Shown here: positions 31,516-40,547 of the stretch, in pieces
How positions within the stretch are numbered: the first letter of the stretch is position 1
How the letters are laid out: the number at the start of each line of letters is the position of its first letter
DNA from: an uncultured Treponema sp.
Lineage (GTDB): Bacteria > Spirochaetota > Spirochaetia > Treponematales > Treponemataceae
Direction of reading: 5' to 3'
Assembly: GCA_947167345.1 (NCBI GenBank)
Contig: CAMVHR010000018.1
Location: 1 to 56,526 of the forward strand
Length of the DNA: 56,526 bases
Notes under the pieces: generated by a model
Databases searched by the model: none
Seen by the model: the letters and a program-made list of their open reading frames with translations, nothing else
What the model was told of the DNA's origin: nothing
Translations under genes and position numbers: made by a program

Positions 31516-34191
31516 ATGAAAAACAGACCTTTATTAAAAGACGTACTTGGAAAGCAAATGCTGTATCTGGACGGAGGCACAGGTTCCGTACTCCAGTCAT
31601 GGGGCTTAAAGCCAGGAGAACTGCCAGAACGGTGGAACATTACTCATCCCGACAAAATTATGGAGCTTGGCTACCTTTATTACCGTGCAGGCTCCAACAT
31701 CATTTGTACAAATACATTCGGTGCATTCAGCTCCAAGTTTTCTCTCAGTGCAAAAGGTTCTGTCGCAAATAATGTATTGAACGCACAGGACAATCTTGAA
31801 AGCATAATAAAGGCAGCCGTCGCAAATGCAAAAAAGGCACGCGACAAAATAGAAAACGAGCCGATTCCAGAAGCCGAATTGGACTCATTACGAAAGGCAA
31901 ATCTTGCACCAGAAGGGCTTCCACCTTCAGAAAGATTGCATTACGTTGCATTTGACATAGGTCCATGCGGAAAGCTTTTAAAGCCGATGGGAGACCTTGA
32001 CTTTGAAGATTCCGTCAATCTGTTCAAGGACAGCTTCCGCATAGGAATTGCCGCAGGTGTTGATGCTGTCTATATAGAAACTATGAACGACAGCTATGAA
32101 GTAAAATCTGCCATAGTTGCCGCAAAAGAAGTCATGGAAGAACTCAATGTAGACCTTCCAATCCTTGCAAGCACAGTTTACGATGAAACAGGCCGTCTTC
32201 TTACGGGAGCAGATCCTGAGACCATGACAGCAATCCTTGAAGGACTTGGAGTAAGTGCATTCGGAATGAACTGCTCTCTTGGACCAAAACAGATGGCTCC
32301 AATAGTTCCACACCTTACAGCAGGAGCAAGCCTTAACATTCTTGTAAAGCCAAATGCAGGACTTCCACGCACAGAAAACGGAAAGACTGTGTATGATGTT
32401 GATGCAACGGAGTTTGCAACAATAATGAAAGGCATTGCAGAAAACGGAGCAAATATTCTTGGTGGTTGCTGTGGCACAACGCCAGAATACATCTGCTGTA
32501 CGGTAAACCAGACACAAAACAAAACTCCAGCAGTTGTAACGCAAAAGCAGGATTCTGTAATCTCTTCATATACGCACATTGTAAAGCTTGGGGGAAAGAA
32601 CCCACCTGTACTTATAGGCGAACGAATAAATCCGACTGGAAAAAAGAAATTCAAGGAAGCTTTGCGTAATAAAGACCTTGCATACATTGTATCGCAGGGG
32701 CTTGAACAGGAGCAGAAAGGCGTTCATGTCTTAGACGTAAACGTAGGACTTCCAGAAATAGACGAAAAGCAGATGATGCTTGATGTAGAATATGAATTGC
32801 AGTCCGTCACTGCCCTGCCCCTCCAGCTGGACACTTCCAGCCCGGAAGTAATGGAAGCAGCCCTCCGCCGCTACAACGGCAAGGCTCTGGTAAATTCCGT
32901 AAACGGCAAGCAGGAAGTAATGAAAGCGGTGTTCCCACTTGTAAAAAAATACGGCGGTGTAGTTGTTGCGCTTACTATAGATGAAGACGGAATTCCAGAA
33001 ACTACAGAAGGCCGCATGAAGATTGTAAAAAAACTTTACGACACGGCAGCAAGCTATGGCATTGCAAAAAAGGATATCATTATAGACCCGCTTGCCATGG
33101 CAGTAAGCTCCGACGACAAAGCCCCAATTGCAACACTTGAAACAGTACGTGCCGTTTACGAGATGGGCGGAAACACTTTGCTTGGAATTTCAAACATATC
33201 TTTCGGTCTGCCAGAACGCGAAATAGTTACAGCGGCATTCTTTACAATGGCCTTGCAGAACGGGCTTTCAGCAGCAATAATGAATCCTAATTCTCTTGAA
33301 ATGATGAAAGCCTATACATGTTTCTGTCTTTTGAGCATGCATGATCCTCAGTGTCTTTCATACCTTGCATTTGCACAAAAATACACAGAACAGAAAGAAC
33401 AAGCAGCAAAAGCTGCAAACTCAGCACAGAATGAACAGGCTTTACAGCAGATTGCAAGCATTGCTCAGGCGGCACTGGGAGGACAGGCTCTGCCTGAGAT
33501 TGCACCCAAAAATGGCTCTGCTGGTAGTACTGGAGAAAAAAAAAAGCCTGAGCAAAACAACTCAGGCGAACAACCTTTAACAAAGGCAATCATAAAAGGA
33601 CTAAAGACCGAAAGTGCAAACATTACTGCAGAATTGGTAAAGACTACAGAACCGCTTGCAATCATAAACGAATATCTGATTCCTGCCCTTGATATTGTAG
33701 GAAAAGGATTTGAGGCAAAGAAAGTATATCTGCCCCAGCTTTTGATGAGTGCAGAAGCCGCAGGAAGCGCATTTGCCGTAATAAAAGAATATCTTGCACA
33801 GACAGGTAAATCAGGTAAAAGCCGTGGAACAATTATCCTTGCAACTGTAAAGGGCGACATTCACGACATTGGAAAGAACATTGTAAAAGTCCTGCTTGAA
33901 AACTACGATTTTACAGTAATAGATTTGGGCAAGGATGTGCCACCAGAGACTATCGTAGACAGGTGCGTACAGGATCATGTACTTTTAGTAGGACTTTCGG
34001 CCCTCATGACAACTACAGTGCCAAGCATGGAAGAAACCATAAAACAGCTTAAAGAAAAAGCCCCTTGGGCAAAAACCTGTGTTGGAGGAGCCGTCATGAC
34101 ACAGGAATATGCAGACATGATTCATGCAGACTGCTATGCAAAGGATGCCATGGCAACAGTAAAGTATGCGCAGACAGTATTTCAGGAATAG
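31516..34191 (+). CDS. metH: Cobalamin-dependent methionine synthase lacking the activation domain
   Basis: This is an 891-aa protein. Domains in order are a homocysteine-binding barrel with zinc ligands in GMNCSLGP and GGCCGTTPEYI (to about 330), a pterin-binding barrel from VLIGERINPTGKKKF (about 365-620), a low-complexity linker rich in Ala/Gln/Lys (about 615-690), a helical cap, and a B12-binding domain with GDIHDIGKN (DxHxxG; the His is the cobalt ligand) near 785. Its end at GGAVMTQEYADMIHADCYAKDA matches the end of the B12 domain, so the reactivation domain is a separate protein encoded just upstream. It transfers methyl from methyltetrahydrofolate to homocysteine. Confidence 0.95.
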   Translation: MKNRPLLKDVLGKQMLYLDGGTGSVLQSWGLKPGELPERWNITHPDKIMELGYLYYRAGSNIICTNTFGAFSSKFSLSAKGSVANNVLNAQDNLESIIKAAVANAKKARDKIENEPIPEAELDSLRKANLAPEGLPPSERLHYVAFDIGPCGKLLKPMGDLDFEDSVNLFKDSFRIGIAAGVDAVYIETMNDSYEVKSAIVAAKEVMEELNVDLPILASTVYDETGRLLTGADPETMTAILEGLGVSAFGMNCSLGPKQMAPIVPHLTAGASLNILVKPNAGLPRTENGKTVYDVDATEFATIMKGIAENGANILGGCCGTTPEYICCTVNQTQNKTPAVVTQKQDSVISSYTHIVKLGGKNPPVLIGERINPTGKKKFKEALRNKDLAYIVSQGLEQEQKGVHVLDVNVGLPEIDEKQMMLDVEYELQSVTALPLQLDTSSPEVMEAALRRYNGKALVNSVNGKQEVMKAVFPLVKKYGGVVVALTIDEDGIPETTEGRMKIVKKLYDTAASYGIAKKDIIIDPLAMAVSSDDKAPIATLETVRAVYEMGGNTLLGISNISFGLPEREIVTAAFFTMALQNGLSAAIMNPNSLEMMKAYTCFCLLSMHDPQCLSYLAFAQKYTEQKEQAAKAANSAQNEQALQQIASIAQAALGGQALPEIAPKNGSAGSTGEKKKPEQNNSGEQPLTKAIIKGLKTESANITAELVKTTEPLAIINEYLIPALDIVGKGFEAKKVYLPQLLMSAEAAGSAFAVIKEYLAQTGKSGKSRGTIILATVKGDIHDIGKNIVKVLLENYDFTVIDLGKDVPPETIVDRCVQDHVLLVGLSALMTTTVPSMEETIKQLKEKAPWAKTCVGGAVMTQEYADMIHADCYAKDAMATVKYAQTVFQE

Positions 34192-34206
34192 CCTTGAATA
34201 ACAGTA

Positions 34207-35520
34207 CTATTTAAGCAGATAACAGGTACATTCCCCTATTCCCTTTACTGCAACACTATCACGCCGTTCAAAGTCATAACTGTCTTTCAGTTTCTGAAAA
34301 ACATTCTCCGACACCTGAATGCGGTCAGGATAGCTGTACGATTCCAAGCGGAAAGCATAGTTCACAGTAGCACCCCAAATGTCATAAATAAACTTTTTCT
34401 TTCCGATGACACCTGCAACAACAGTACCGCAGTGCATTCCTATGCGCATGTGAAGGGATGTATTGTAGCGGACATTAAAGTCTTTTACGAGAGACATTGC
34501 CTGCACAAGGAATTTCATCATTTCCTGGCAGTTATCCTCATATCGCTCAGGAAGACCGGCGGCAACCATGTAAGCATCGCCAATCGTTTTTATTTTTTCA
34601 ATGCGATAATTGTCGGTAAGGCTGTCAAATTCCGTAAACAAGTCATTTAATATGGTAACAAGTTTTTCTGCACCAATAACGGAAGACATTTCTGTAAAAT
34701 TCACAATATCCATGAACGAAATGGTTACATCGTTGTATTTTTCTGTAAAAGGGTGCATGTTTTCCTTAAGTTCCCTTGCAACAGAGACTGGAAGAATGTT
34801 TACAAGAAGCCTGTTTGCAAGTTTGTTTGCCTTGTCAAGACGAGCTATCATGTCCATGTCAGGATTTTCCAAAGTCATGTACATGACTAAAATGCTTAAG
34901 GCAGAACCAAAGCCGACAATAAGCAGCAAAGGAAAGAACATCTGAAACAATGCAACGGAGCCTTCCATGATGGCAAAGCTCAGAAGAGGAACCATCCGCT
35001 TGAATTTTACATGAGAATGATTTACAAGACCTATGATGACAGAAAATATTACGACATAAGTTGAATAGAAATAGACACACTTTGAAGGTATGCCATAAGA
35101 ATAAACATATCTTTCCTTGCCGCCGTAATAAAGAGGCTTAACAAATACTATGACACAGCATACTAAAAAAGGAATTATGATGCATAAAAGCAGAAAGCCA
35201 AGAATATGTTTGCTGCGCTCAGAAATTCCTTCGTATACAAAATTGGAAAACACATAGACTACAGAAAGAGTTATCCATAGCAGCATGACAATCAAATAGC
35301 CCTTGCTAAAAAAATCGTTGATCCACAAAGGCAGGCTGTAGCGTTCAGTAATCGTAATGACACTTATAATGTCAAAAAGCAACTCCAGAATGGTAAGCGG
35401 AAGCAGAAACCTAAAGACAGAATTCTGAAGGGACTGCCACCGTGGCTTTGAGAAAAATACAAGTGTCAGCGTTGCAACGACACACAGGCCTGCAATCTGG
35501 AATTCTATGCTGTAGGGCAT
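34207..35520 (-). CDS. Membrane-bound class III adenylate cyclase
   Basis: The N-terminal 220 residues hold about six hydrophobic segments. The C-terminal 180 residues are a class III cyclase domain with metal-binding Asp in FMDIVNFTEM and IGDAYMVAAG, the substrate-selecting Lys in EKIKTIGDA, and FIYDIWGATVNYAFRLES with the adenine Asp and transition-state Asn/Arg. These residues fit ATP rather than GTP. The frame opens with a TTG at 35538, but the ATG at 35520 is a more likely start (437 aa). It is monocistronic and convergent with metH. The signal sensed by the membrane part is unknown. Confidence 0.9.
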   Translation of the reverse strand: MPYSIEFQIAGLCVVATLTLVFFSKPRWQSLQNSVFRFLLPLTILELLFDIISVITITERYSLPLWINDFFSKGYLIVMLLWITLSVVYVFSNFVYEGISERSKHILGFLLLCIIIPFLVCCVIVFVKPLYYGGKERYVYSYGIPSKCVYFYSTYVVIFSVIIGLVNHSHVKFKRMVPLLSFAIMEGSVALFQMFFPLLLIVGFGSALSILVMYMTLENPDMDMIARLDKANKLANRLLVNILPVSVARELKENMHPFTEKYNDVTISFMDIVNFTEMSSVIGAEKLVTILNDLFTEFDSLTDNYRIEKIKTIGDAYMVAAGLPERYEDNCQEMMKFLVQAMSLVKDFNVRYNTSLHMRIGMHCGTVVAGVIGKKKFIYDIWGATVNYAFRLESYSYPDRIQVSENVFQKLKDSYDFERRDSVAVKGIGECTCYLLK

Positions 35521-35572
35521 ACTTACAGTATACCCCAAAGAATAGCAAAGGTCTATACACAGTTACATTACA

Positions 35573-36397
35573 TTACGAGCCAGTTCCGCTGTATTTACGT
35601 GCTCCGTACATCCAGAACCTGTAGCTTGCATAAAAGAATGCAAGACCTATGAGTGGCGAAATCCATGACAAAATCGGCACGTTGTCAGGCCGCAAAATTG
35701 TAAGGGCCGGATAGTATGCAATGAATGCAATAGGAATGAAGAATGTAAAAATGCCCCTGAACACTTTGTTAAAAATGCTTGCAGGATACTTTGCATAATC
35801 CTTGAACCTAAACATAATGACCATTACATACCCCGAGTTCTGAATCCAGAAACATGTTGCAGCAGCAAAGTTCATTATTGCAATCATGAAAAGCGATGCC
35901 GCAAACAAGTACAGCACAAGCTGTGCTATGACAGGCACGGTTACATTGAGTTGCAAAAACTGCCATGCATATACAAGCGTGCCTACTCCGAACGCAAGCT
36001 GCCCCAATCCCTTAACATCAAACACTTCTGATATAAAATAGAAGAAAATGTTTACAGGCCTAAAGCAGTATTTTATGAAATCGCCGGAACGCACCATAAA
36101 GCGCAGGTTCCAGTTATTGTCAAAAAAGCACTGCACAGGGGTAAGGGCAACAAGCGAAAATCCGTACAGAAACAGCATTTCATATTTTGTCCAGCCATTT
36201 ATTGAAGGAAAGTTCTGAAACAAAATGTAAAACGTAACAAACCCAACCAGATTAGATACAATCATTCCTATAATAGAGATGATAAAATCTGCACGGTAGT
36301 TCATCTTGCTTTTTAAATCCTGAGCAAGAATTTTTCTGTATATGCGCAAATAAAAACAAAGATTTCTTTTTCTTGTTATTTTCTTAGCCATTCCCAT
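35573..36397 (-). CDS. ABC-2 type transporter permease (DUF990-like)
   Basis: This is a 274-aa membrane protein with about six hydrophobic segments and a short basic N-terminus. It resembles the ABC2 permeases found in pairs in three-gene exporters (SMNYRADFIISIIGMI; PVNIFFYFISEVFDVKG; YPASIFNKVFRGIFTFFIP). It starts 6 nt after the previous permease, with GGAGG upstream. It is the third gene of the exporter operon. The substrate is unknown; relatives include daunorubicin-type and viologen-type exporters. Confidence 0.85.
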   Translation of the reverse strand: MGMAKKITRKRNLCFYLRIYRKILAQDLKSKMNYRADFIISIIGMIVSNLVGFVTFYILFQNFPSINGWTKYEMLFLYGFSLVALTPVQCFFDNNWNLRFMVRSGDFIKYCFRPVNIFFYFISEVFDVKGLGQLAFGVGTLVYAWQFLQLNVTVPVIAQLVLYLFAASLFMIAIMNFAAATCFWIQNSGYVMVIMFRFKDYAKYPASIFNKVFRGIFTFFIPIAFIAYYPALTILRPDNVPILSWISPLIGLAFFYASYRFWMYGARKYSGTGS

Positions 36398-36403
36398 AAA
36401 TCA

Positions 36404-37216
36404 TCAGCCTCCGTTTACGGTAATCTTTTTTACAGAAACACTCCAGAAAAGTTTTCCTGCCAAAGTCAATGCAATGCACCAGAACAATTGAAGCAAAAGT
36501 TTGTATAAAATACCGCTGTTTAATGTATACCCCTCCTTTTGTAACAGCACATTAAGAGGAGTGTCATATATACACTTGAACGGAAGATACTGCACTACAC
36601 TTCTGAGCGATTCAGGGAAAAAAGCCAGCGGAATAGACGCTCCAGAAAGAAGAAGTACGACACATTCTTTTACCATGTTTATGCCCCACGTTGACTCAGT
36701 AAAAAGACACACTGTCGCAACCAGCATGTCAACACTAAAGTTAATGACCAAAGCCATAACAACAGAAATTACAAACAGGATAAGGTTAATGCTCAGGGCA
36801 ATGCTTCCGTGCGTTACAACATCTATGATGATGAATGTAGGAAGGAATGTCAGGAAAAAAGTAATGACATTATGCCCAAAGAATGACCAGAATGTATACC
36901 GGCGAAAATCTATTGGCTTAAGCAGTTTCAGAATAAGAGCACCAGACTGAATGTCACGGCTCATATCCCATACAATGAACATCTCAAGAAAATTGAACAG
37001 AGCAGTTGCCAGAACAAGATAAATGAGAGTGTCACTGAATGTCATGCCGTTTACACAATCTGTACCAGCAGATGCATAAATAGATTTCCACAAAAAGAAA
37101 ATCAAAACCAGATAGATAAGATTTCCAAACAGAGTAACAAAAGTCCCCAGACGGAAATGCAATTCATCCATCATTCCTATTTTTGTCAGTGCAAGATATC
37201 TTTTAACATTCATAAA
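36404..37216 (-). CDS. ABC-2 type transporter permease
   Basis: This is a 270-aa membrane protein with about six hydrophobic segments, partner of the permease downstream. Upstream codons to 37240 are open, but the ATG at 37216 has GAGG 5 nt before it and begins just after the ATPase stop, so it is preferred. Family features include WDMSRDIQSGALILKLLKPI and GASIPLAFFPESLRSVVQYLPF, typical of exporter permeases of this group. Confidence 0.87.
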   Translation of the reverse strand, partial: FMNVKRYLALTKIGMMDELHFRLGTFVTLFGNLIYLVLIFFLWKSIYASAGTDCVNGMTFSDTLIYLVLATALFNFLEMFIVWDMSRDIQSGALILKLLKPIDFRRYTFWSFFGHNVITFFLTFLPTFIIIDVVTHGSIALSINLILFVISVVMALVINFSVDMLVATVCLFTESTWGINMVKECVVLLLSGASIPLAFFPESLRSVVQYLPFKCIYDTPLNVLLQKEGYTLNSGILYKLLLQLFWCIALTLAGKLFWSVSVKKITVNGG

Positions 37217-37220
37217 CACC

Positions 37221-38159
37221 TCATGACATTGCTCCCTCATAAATCTTCTTGATTACTTCTTCCGTAGAAATTTCTTCAAGCTTGATATCCTTTACAACAT
37301 CCGTTTTCTGATATTCTGATATTACAGACATGACATCTGTTTTTGACTCATCCACAAGAATTTCTTTCCAACCAGAACTGGCCAGACGCAACCGGAGGGT
37401 TCTGTAAGAACCAAAGTAATTCTTTAGATGTTCAATATCGTTATCATAAATCATTTTACCATGGTCAATAATGACAATTCTTTGACACAGAGCATCAACA
37501 TCTCCCATGTCATGTGTTGTCAAAATGACTGTTGTATTTTTTTCATGGTTAAGTCCTTTTATGAGGTCACGAATCTTTGCCTTCATGGAAACATCAAGAC
37601 CGATTGTCGGCTCATCCAAAAATACAATCTTCGGATTATGAAGGAATGCCGCAAGTATGTCACTCAAAGTACGCTGACCAAGACTCATCTGCCTTACAGC
37701 CTTGTGCATCAAAGGCTCTACGTCAACAAGGGAGCGGTACAGTTCCAACATCTGATTATACTGTGCATCAGGAATCATATACATATCTTTTAAGAGGTTA
37801 AATGATTCCACCAAAGGGAGAGACCACCACAATTGACTTCGCTGTCCAAATACAACACCAATATTTTCTGCATTGCGTGTTCTGTTGCGATATGGCACTG
37901 TTCCGTTTACAATAATTTCACCACGAGTCGGCTCAAGGACTCCAGTCATCATTTTAATCGTGGTTGATTTTCCTGCACCGTTAGGTCCAAGATAGCCTAC
38001 AATTTCCCCTTCCTTGATGTTAATGGAAATGTCATTTACTGCGGTAACAGTTTTGTAGTCTCTGGAAAACAAATCCTTAAGGCTGCCCTTGAGTCCTTCA
38101 TGCCTGTTCAGGACTTTGAATTCCTTTGAGACATGGTTCAAAGTAATTGCACACTGCAT
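37221..38159 (-). CDS. ABC-2 type exporter ATPase
   Basis: This is a 312-aa ABC ATPase with Walker A GPNGAGKSTT, signature MSLGQRTLSDI, Walker B IVFLDEPTIGLD and switch TTHDMGDVD. The signature is LGQR-type rather than SGGQ, as in other exporters of this kind. The C-terminal 70 residues are the regulatory extension. It heads the three-gene exporter operon, divergent from an AraC regulator that may control it. Confidence 0.94.
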   Translation of the reverse strand: MQCAITLNHVSKEFKVLNRHEGLKGSLKDLFSRDYKTVTAVNDISINIKEGEIVGYLGPNGAGKSTTIKMMTGVLEPTRGEIIVNGTVPYRNRTRNAENIGVVFGQRSQLWWSLPLVESFNLLKDMYMIPDAQYNQMLELYRSLVDVEPLMHKAVRQMSLGQRTLSDILAAFLHNPKIVFLDEPTIGLDVSMKAKIRDLIKGLNHEKNTTVILTTHDMGDVDALCQRIVIIDHGKMIYDNDIEHLKNYFGSYRTLRLRLASSGWKEILVDESKTDVMSVISEYQKTDVVKDIKLEEISTEEVIKKIYEGAMS

Positions 38160-38328
38160 AAAAACCTCCGTTTTTGACTAAACTTTTTCCTTGCACTTTC
38201 ATGCTACATAAAGTATACTGCACTTATATGTGTAATAAAACCGCCATAATTACATAGTTTAATAACAATTTTACATGTTAAATGAAAAATTGTTATTAAA
38301 TTTCGACAATATTAAGGAGAGATATTGT

Positions 38329-39240
38329 ATGATTCCATCACACAAAGGCTTTATCATAAAAAGAAAAGATGGCTCTGAGATTGTAAATTATGATGACGAA
38401 TCTTTTCCTTCATACATTTATGACGGTTACATATTTTCAGGCTGCACTTGGGAAAGAGTACCTCACTATCATGACGATGTAGAATTCATTTCTATTTACA
38501 GTGGTGAGATGGGTTATTCTGTAAACGGAATGAACATAACACTTAAAAAGGGAGATACTCTTTTTGTAAATGCAGATGCCATTCACTATTCTTTTTCTAC
38601 AAATAAATATGTAACAAGATATTATCTTGCCGTCCTGCATCCAAGCATTATATGCTCTTCATTTGCAGTAGAAAAAAAAGCAATACGTCCTATTCTTTCG
38701 GACAAGGAAGTTCCATACGTGCATTTTCAAAATGGAGAGCATGATGCACAAGCCGTACAGACATTACTAAAAGACATGCACTTAAATGCAAAGGGAAATG
38801 AATTTCTTATTACAAAATATTTTTTTGAACTATGGGACATTCTTTCGCACCGCTTTACAGATAATTACCGTGTACTCATAAAACGTAAGGATGAAGATGA
38901 CAGTCACAACAAGGCATTAAAAACCATGATGCTATTCATTGATGAAAATTATAATAAAGGCATAAACCTAAAAGACATTGCAGAATCTGGAGGGGTTAGC
39001 CAAACCTTATGCAATCAAATTTTCAACAAGCTCACAGATAAATCTCCAATAGAATATCTTATGCATTACAGAAGCAGAAAAGCAGCAGATCTTTTGCAGA
39101 CAGGAAGCATGTCCATGTCGGAAATTGCAGAAACAACGGGATTTTCAGGAGCAAGCTACATGGCGGAAGTGTTTAAGAAGTATTATAACATGTCTCCCCG
39201 CGATTACCGCAAGTCCCTAATTGCAAAGAAGAGAAAATGA
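38329..39240 (+). CDS. AraC-family transcriptional regulator
   Basis: This is a 303-aa regulator with an N-terminal cupin-like sensing domain (HYHDDVEFISIYSGEMGYSV; KKGDTLFVNADAIH) and two C-terminal helix-turn-helix motifs (LKDIAESGGVSQTLCNQIFNK and MSEIAETTGFSGASYMAEVFKKY), ending in the usual SPRDYRKS. The frame is open to 38275, but AAGGAGA eight bases before the ATG at 38329 marks the start. Divergent placement suggests control of the ABC exporter. The sensing domain usually binds a small sugar-like ligand. Confidence 0.93.
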   Translation: MIPSHKGFIIKRKDGSEIVNYDDESFPSYIYDGYIFSGCTWERVPHYHDDVEFISIYSGEMGYSVNGMNITLKKGDTLFVNADAIHYSFSTNKYVTRYYLAVLHPSIICSSFAVEKKAIRPILSDKEVPYVHFQNGEHDAQAVQTLLKDMHLNAKGNEFLITKYFFELWDILSHRFTDNYRVLIKRKDEDDSHNKALKTMMLFIDENYNKGINLKDIAESGGVSQTLCNQIFNKLTDKSPIEYLMHYRSRKAADLLQTGSMSMSEIAETTGFSGASYMAEVFKKYYNMSPRDYRKSLIAKKRK

Positions 39241-39246
39241 CAGACA

Positions 39247-39480
39247 TCAACCTTTGTGGGAATTATAAAGTTCCGTCATTTTGTCGCAGGATTTTTTTGA
39301 AAACCATTCAGAAGCATCTGCAATCTCATATCCGCAGAACAGAAAGCCAATGTAATATTGTATAGGTATTGTCATTCAAATCTTCAGTACAGTAAAAGTC
39401 TAATCCGTAATCATTACGAACTTTACCACAACCAAAAAAGGCTTTTCAATAATCTTATTTGAACCATGAAAGATTGTCTT
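39247..39480 (-). pseudogene. DUF3990-like toxin remnant
   Basis: On the minus strand, FHGSNKIIEKP is followed in the +1 frame by FFGCGKVRNDYGLDFYCTEDL, the start of DUF3990 proteins, a fold related to ADP-ribosyltransferases and found in toxin operons. The reading frame breaks at the Pro, runs to HWLSVLRI and stops. Another frame then gives a plausible C-terminus (GYEIADASEWFSKKSCDKM) ending at 39247. At least two frame breaks and a large internal loss make it a pseudogene. No start codon survives. The family call is from memory of the N-terminal motif. Confidence 0.55.
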
Positions 39481-39519
39481 AAAAAGGTACATTCATGAAC
39501 CAAAAGAACAAATCAAAAC

Positions 39520-39565
39520 GATTAGAATAGTTATGACAGAAAGATTTTTCATTTTTTCCCAAAAA
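39520..39565 (+). repeat. Decayed copy of the 23-bp repeat (array 3)
   Basis: GATTAGAATA at 39520 is followed 23 bp later by GATTTTTCAT at 39543. The first unit continues with GTTATGACAGAAA, matching the tails of arrays 1 and 2. It lies 50 bp before the start of Rpn copy 2, in the same orientation as array 2 relative to copy 1. Confidence 0.6.
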
Positions 39566-39615
39566 TTTGGACCAAATGTATATATCAGGGAAACTATATA
39601 TGTAAGGAGATTTTA

Positions 39616-40294
39616 ATGAGAAAAATCAAACCATTTGAAGACCTTACATTTCACGATGACTTCATGTTTGGTCTTGTAATGCAGGACAAGAACTCGGTAC
39701 TATCAGGGAATCATGGACACGGAAGCCCTTCTGAAGGGTGAAGATTACGATGAGCTTAGGGAAAGTATAATAATTTTCTTATGTAGGTTTGACCCTTTCA
39801 AAAAAGGCATTCCGTGGTATACTGTAAAAAGAACATGCATTGAAGACAGCAATGTTTTCATTGACGATGGTGCACTTGTAAAAGTGTTCAACTGCACGGT
39901 CTATGAAAAAGTTGCAAATGGAAGCCTGCAGGCATTTTTGAGGTACATTCAGAACAACAGGACGAACTCAGATTTTACACGGAGGATATCGGATATGGTA
40001 GAAGCACAGAAAAAACTTGAAGCTACAAAGAAAGTATATTTTTCTTGGAGTCTTCATGACCATGACATAAGAAAGCATGGACGTGAAGAAGGCATACGCA
40101 TTGGAGAGAAACGAGGTAAAAAAGAAGGCATGAATGAAAAAGCTGTTGCAAGTGCCAGAAACCTTCTGGCAATGAAAGTTTTGTCTCATGAACAGATTGC
40201 ACAGGCTGTTGAGCTACCACTTGAAAAAATTAAGGAACTTGCTCGCGAAATAGAGACGGCAAACATGCCGACAGCTGCAACTGCTACAGAATAG
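39616..40294 (+). pseudogene. Rpn/PDDEXK-family nuclease-transposase pseudogene (copy 2)
   Basis: An ATG at 39616 with AAGGAGA starts RKIKPFEDLTFHDDFMFGLVMQDK, the normal N-terminus of the family. The frame then shifts near 39705, with about 60 family residues (the PD-(D/E)XK core) missing, and resumes in another frame at 39713 as TEALLKGEDYDELRESI through to the end (AREIETANMPTAATATE). The second part is a 193-aa open frame but lacks the nuclease centre. Rpn proteins promote recombination and are often phage- or stress-related. This copy cannot cut DNA unless re-formed. Confidence 0.85.
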
Positions 40295-40335
40295 CTACAG
40301 TTGTAGCTGACAATACAGAATTTTAAGACAGAAAA

Positions 40336-40371
40336 AGCCGTCTGCACTTCATGATTACAGACGGCTCTTTT
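40336..40371 (+). terminator. Intrinsic terminator after Rpn copy 2
   Basis: A perfect 9-bp stem (AGCCGTCTG / CAGACGGCT) with a 13-nt loop is followed by CTTTTT. Its left side is also preceded by five A, so it can act on both strands. Confidence 0.75.
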
Positions 40372-40416
40372 TATTAGTGCTCGTAAGCCTGCTGACAATA
40401 CAACATATTAATACAG

Positions 40417-40480
40417 AAAAAGCCTGAGCTTCTGCAAGTGAAGTGTACTTCACAAGATTGCAGAATCTCAGGCTTTTGTT
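40417..40480. terminator. Long bidirectional terminator
   Basis: AAAAGCCTGAG pairs with CTCAGGCTTTT. A one-base bulge separates TTCTGCAA / TTGCAGAA, and an inner hairpin GTGAAG-TGTA-CTTCAC sits at the tip. T runs follow on both strands. It ends the large lipoprotein gene on the minus strand. Confidence 0.85.
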
Positions 40481-40547
40481 TTAAATACCGTATGCACTAC
40501 CAAAAGCTAAAGCTATAGTAAATGCATACGAAAAAAAAACGTTGGTT

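Noticed and set aside
31978..32544. Long open frame opposite metH
   Set aside because: It is Cys-rich, has no ribosome-binding site and lies wholly antisense to a clear MetH domain; a shadow frame.
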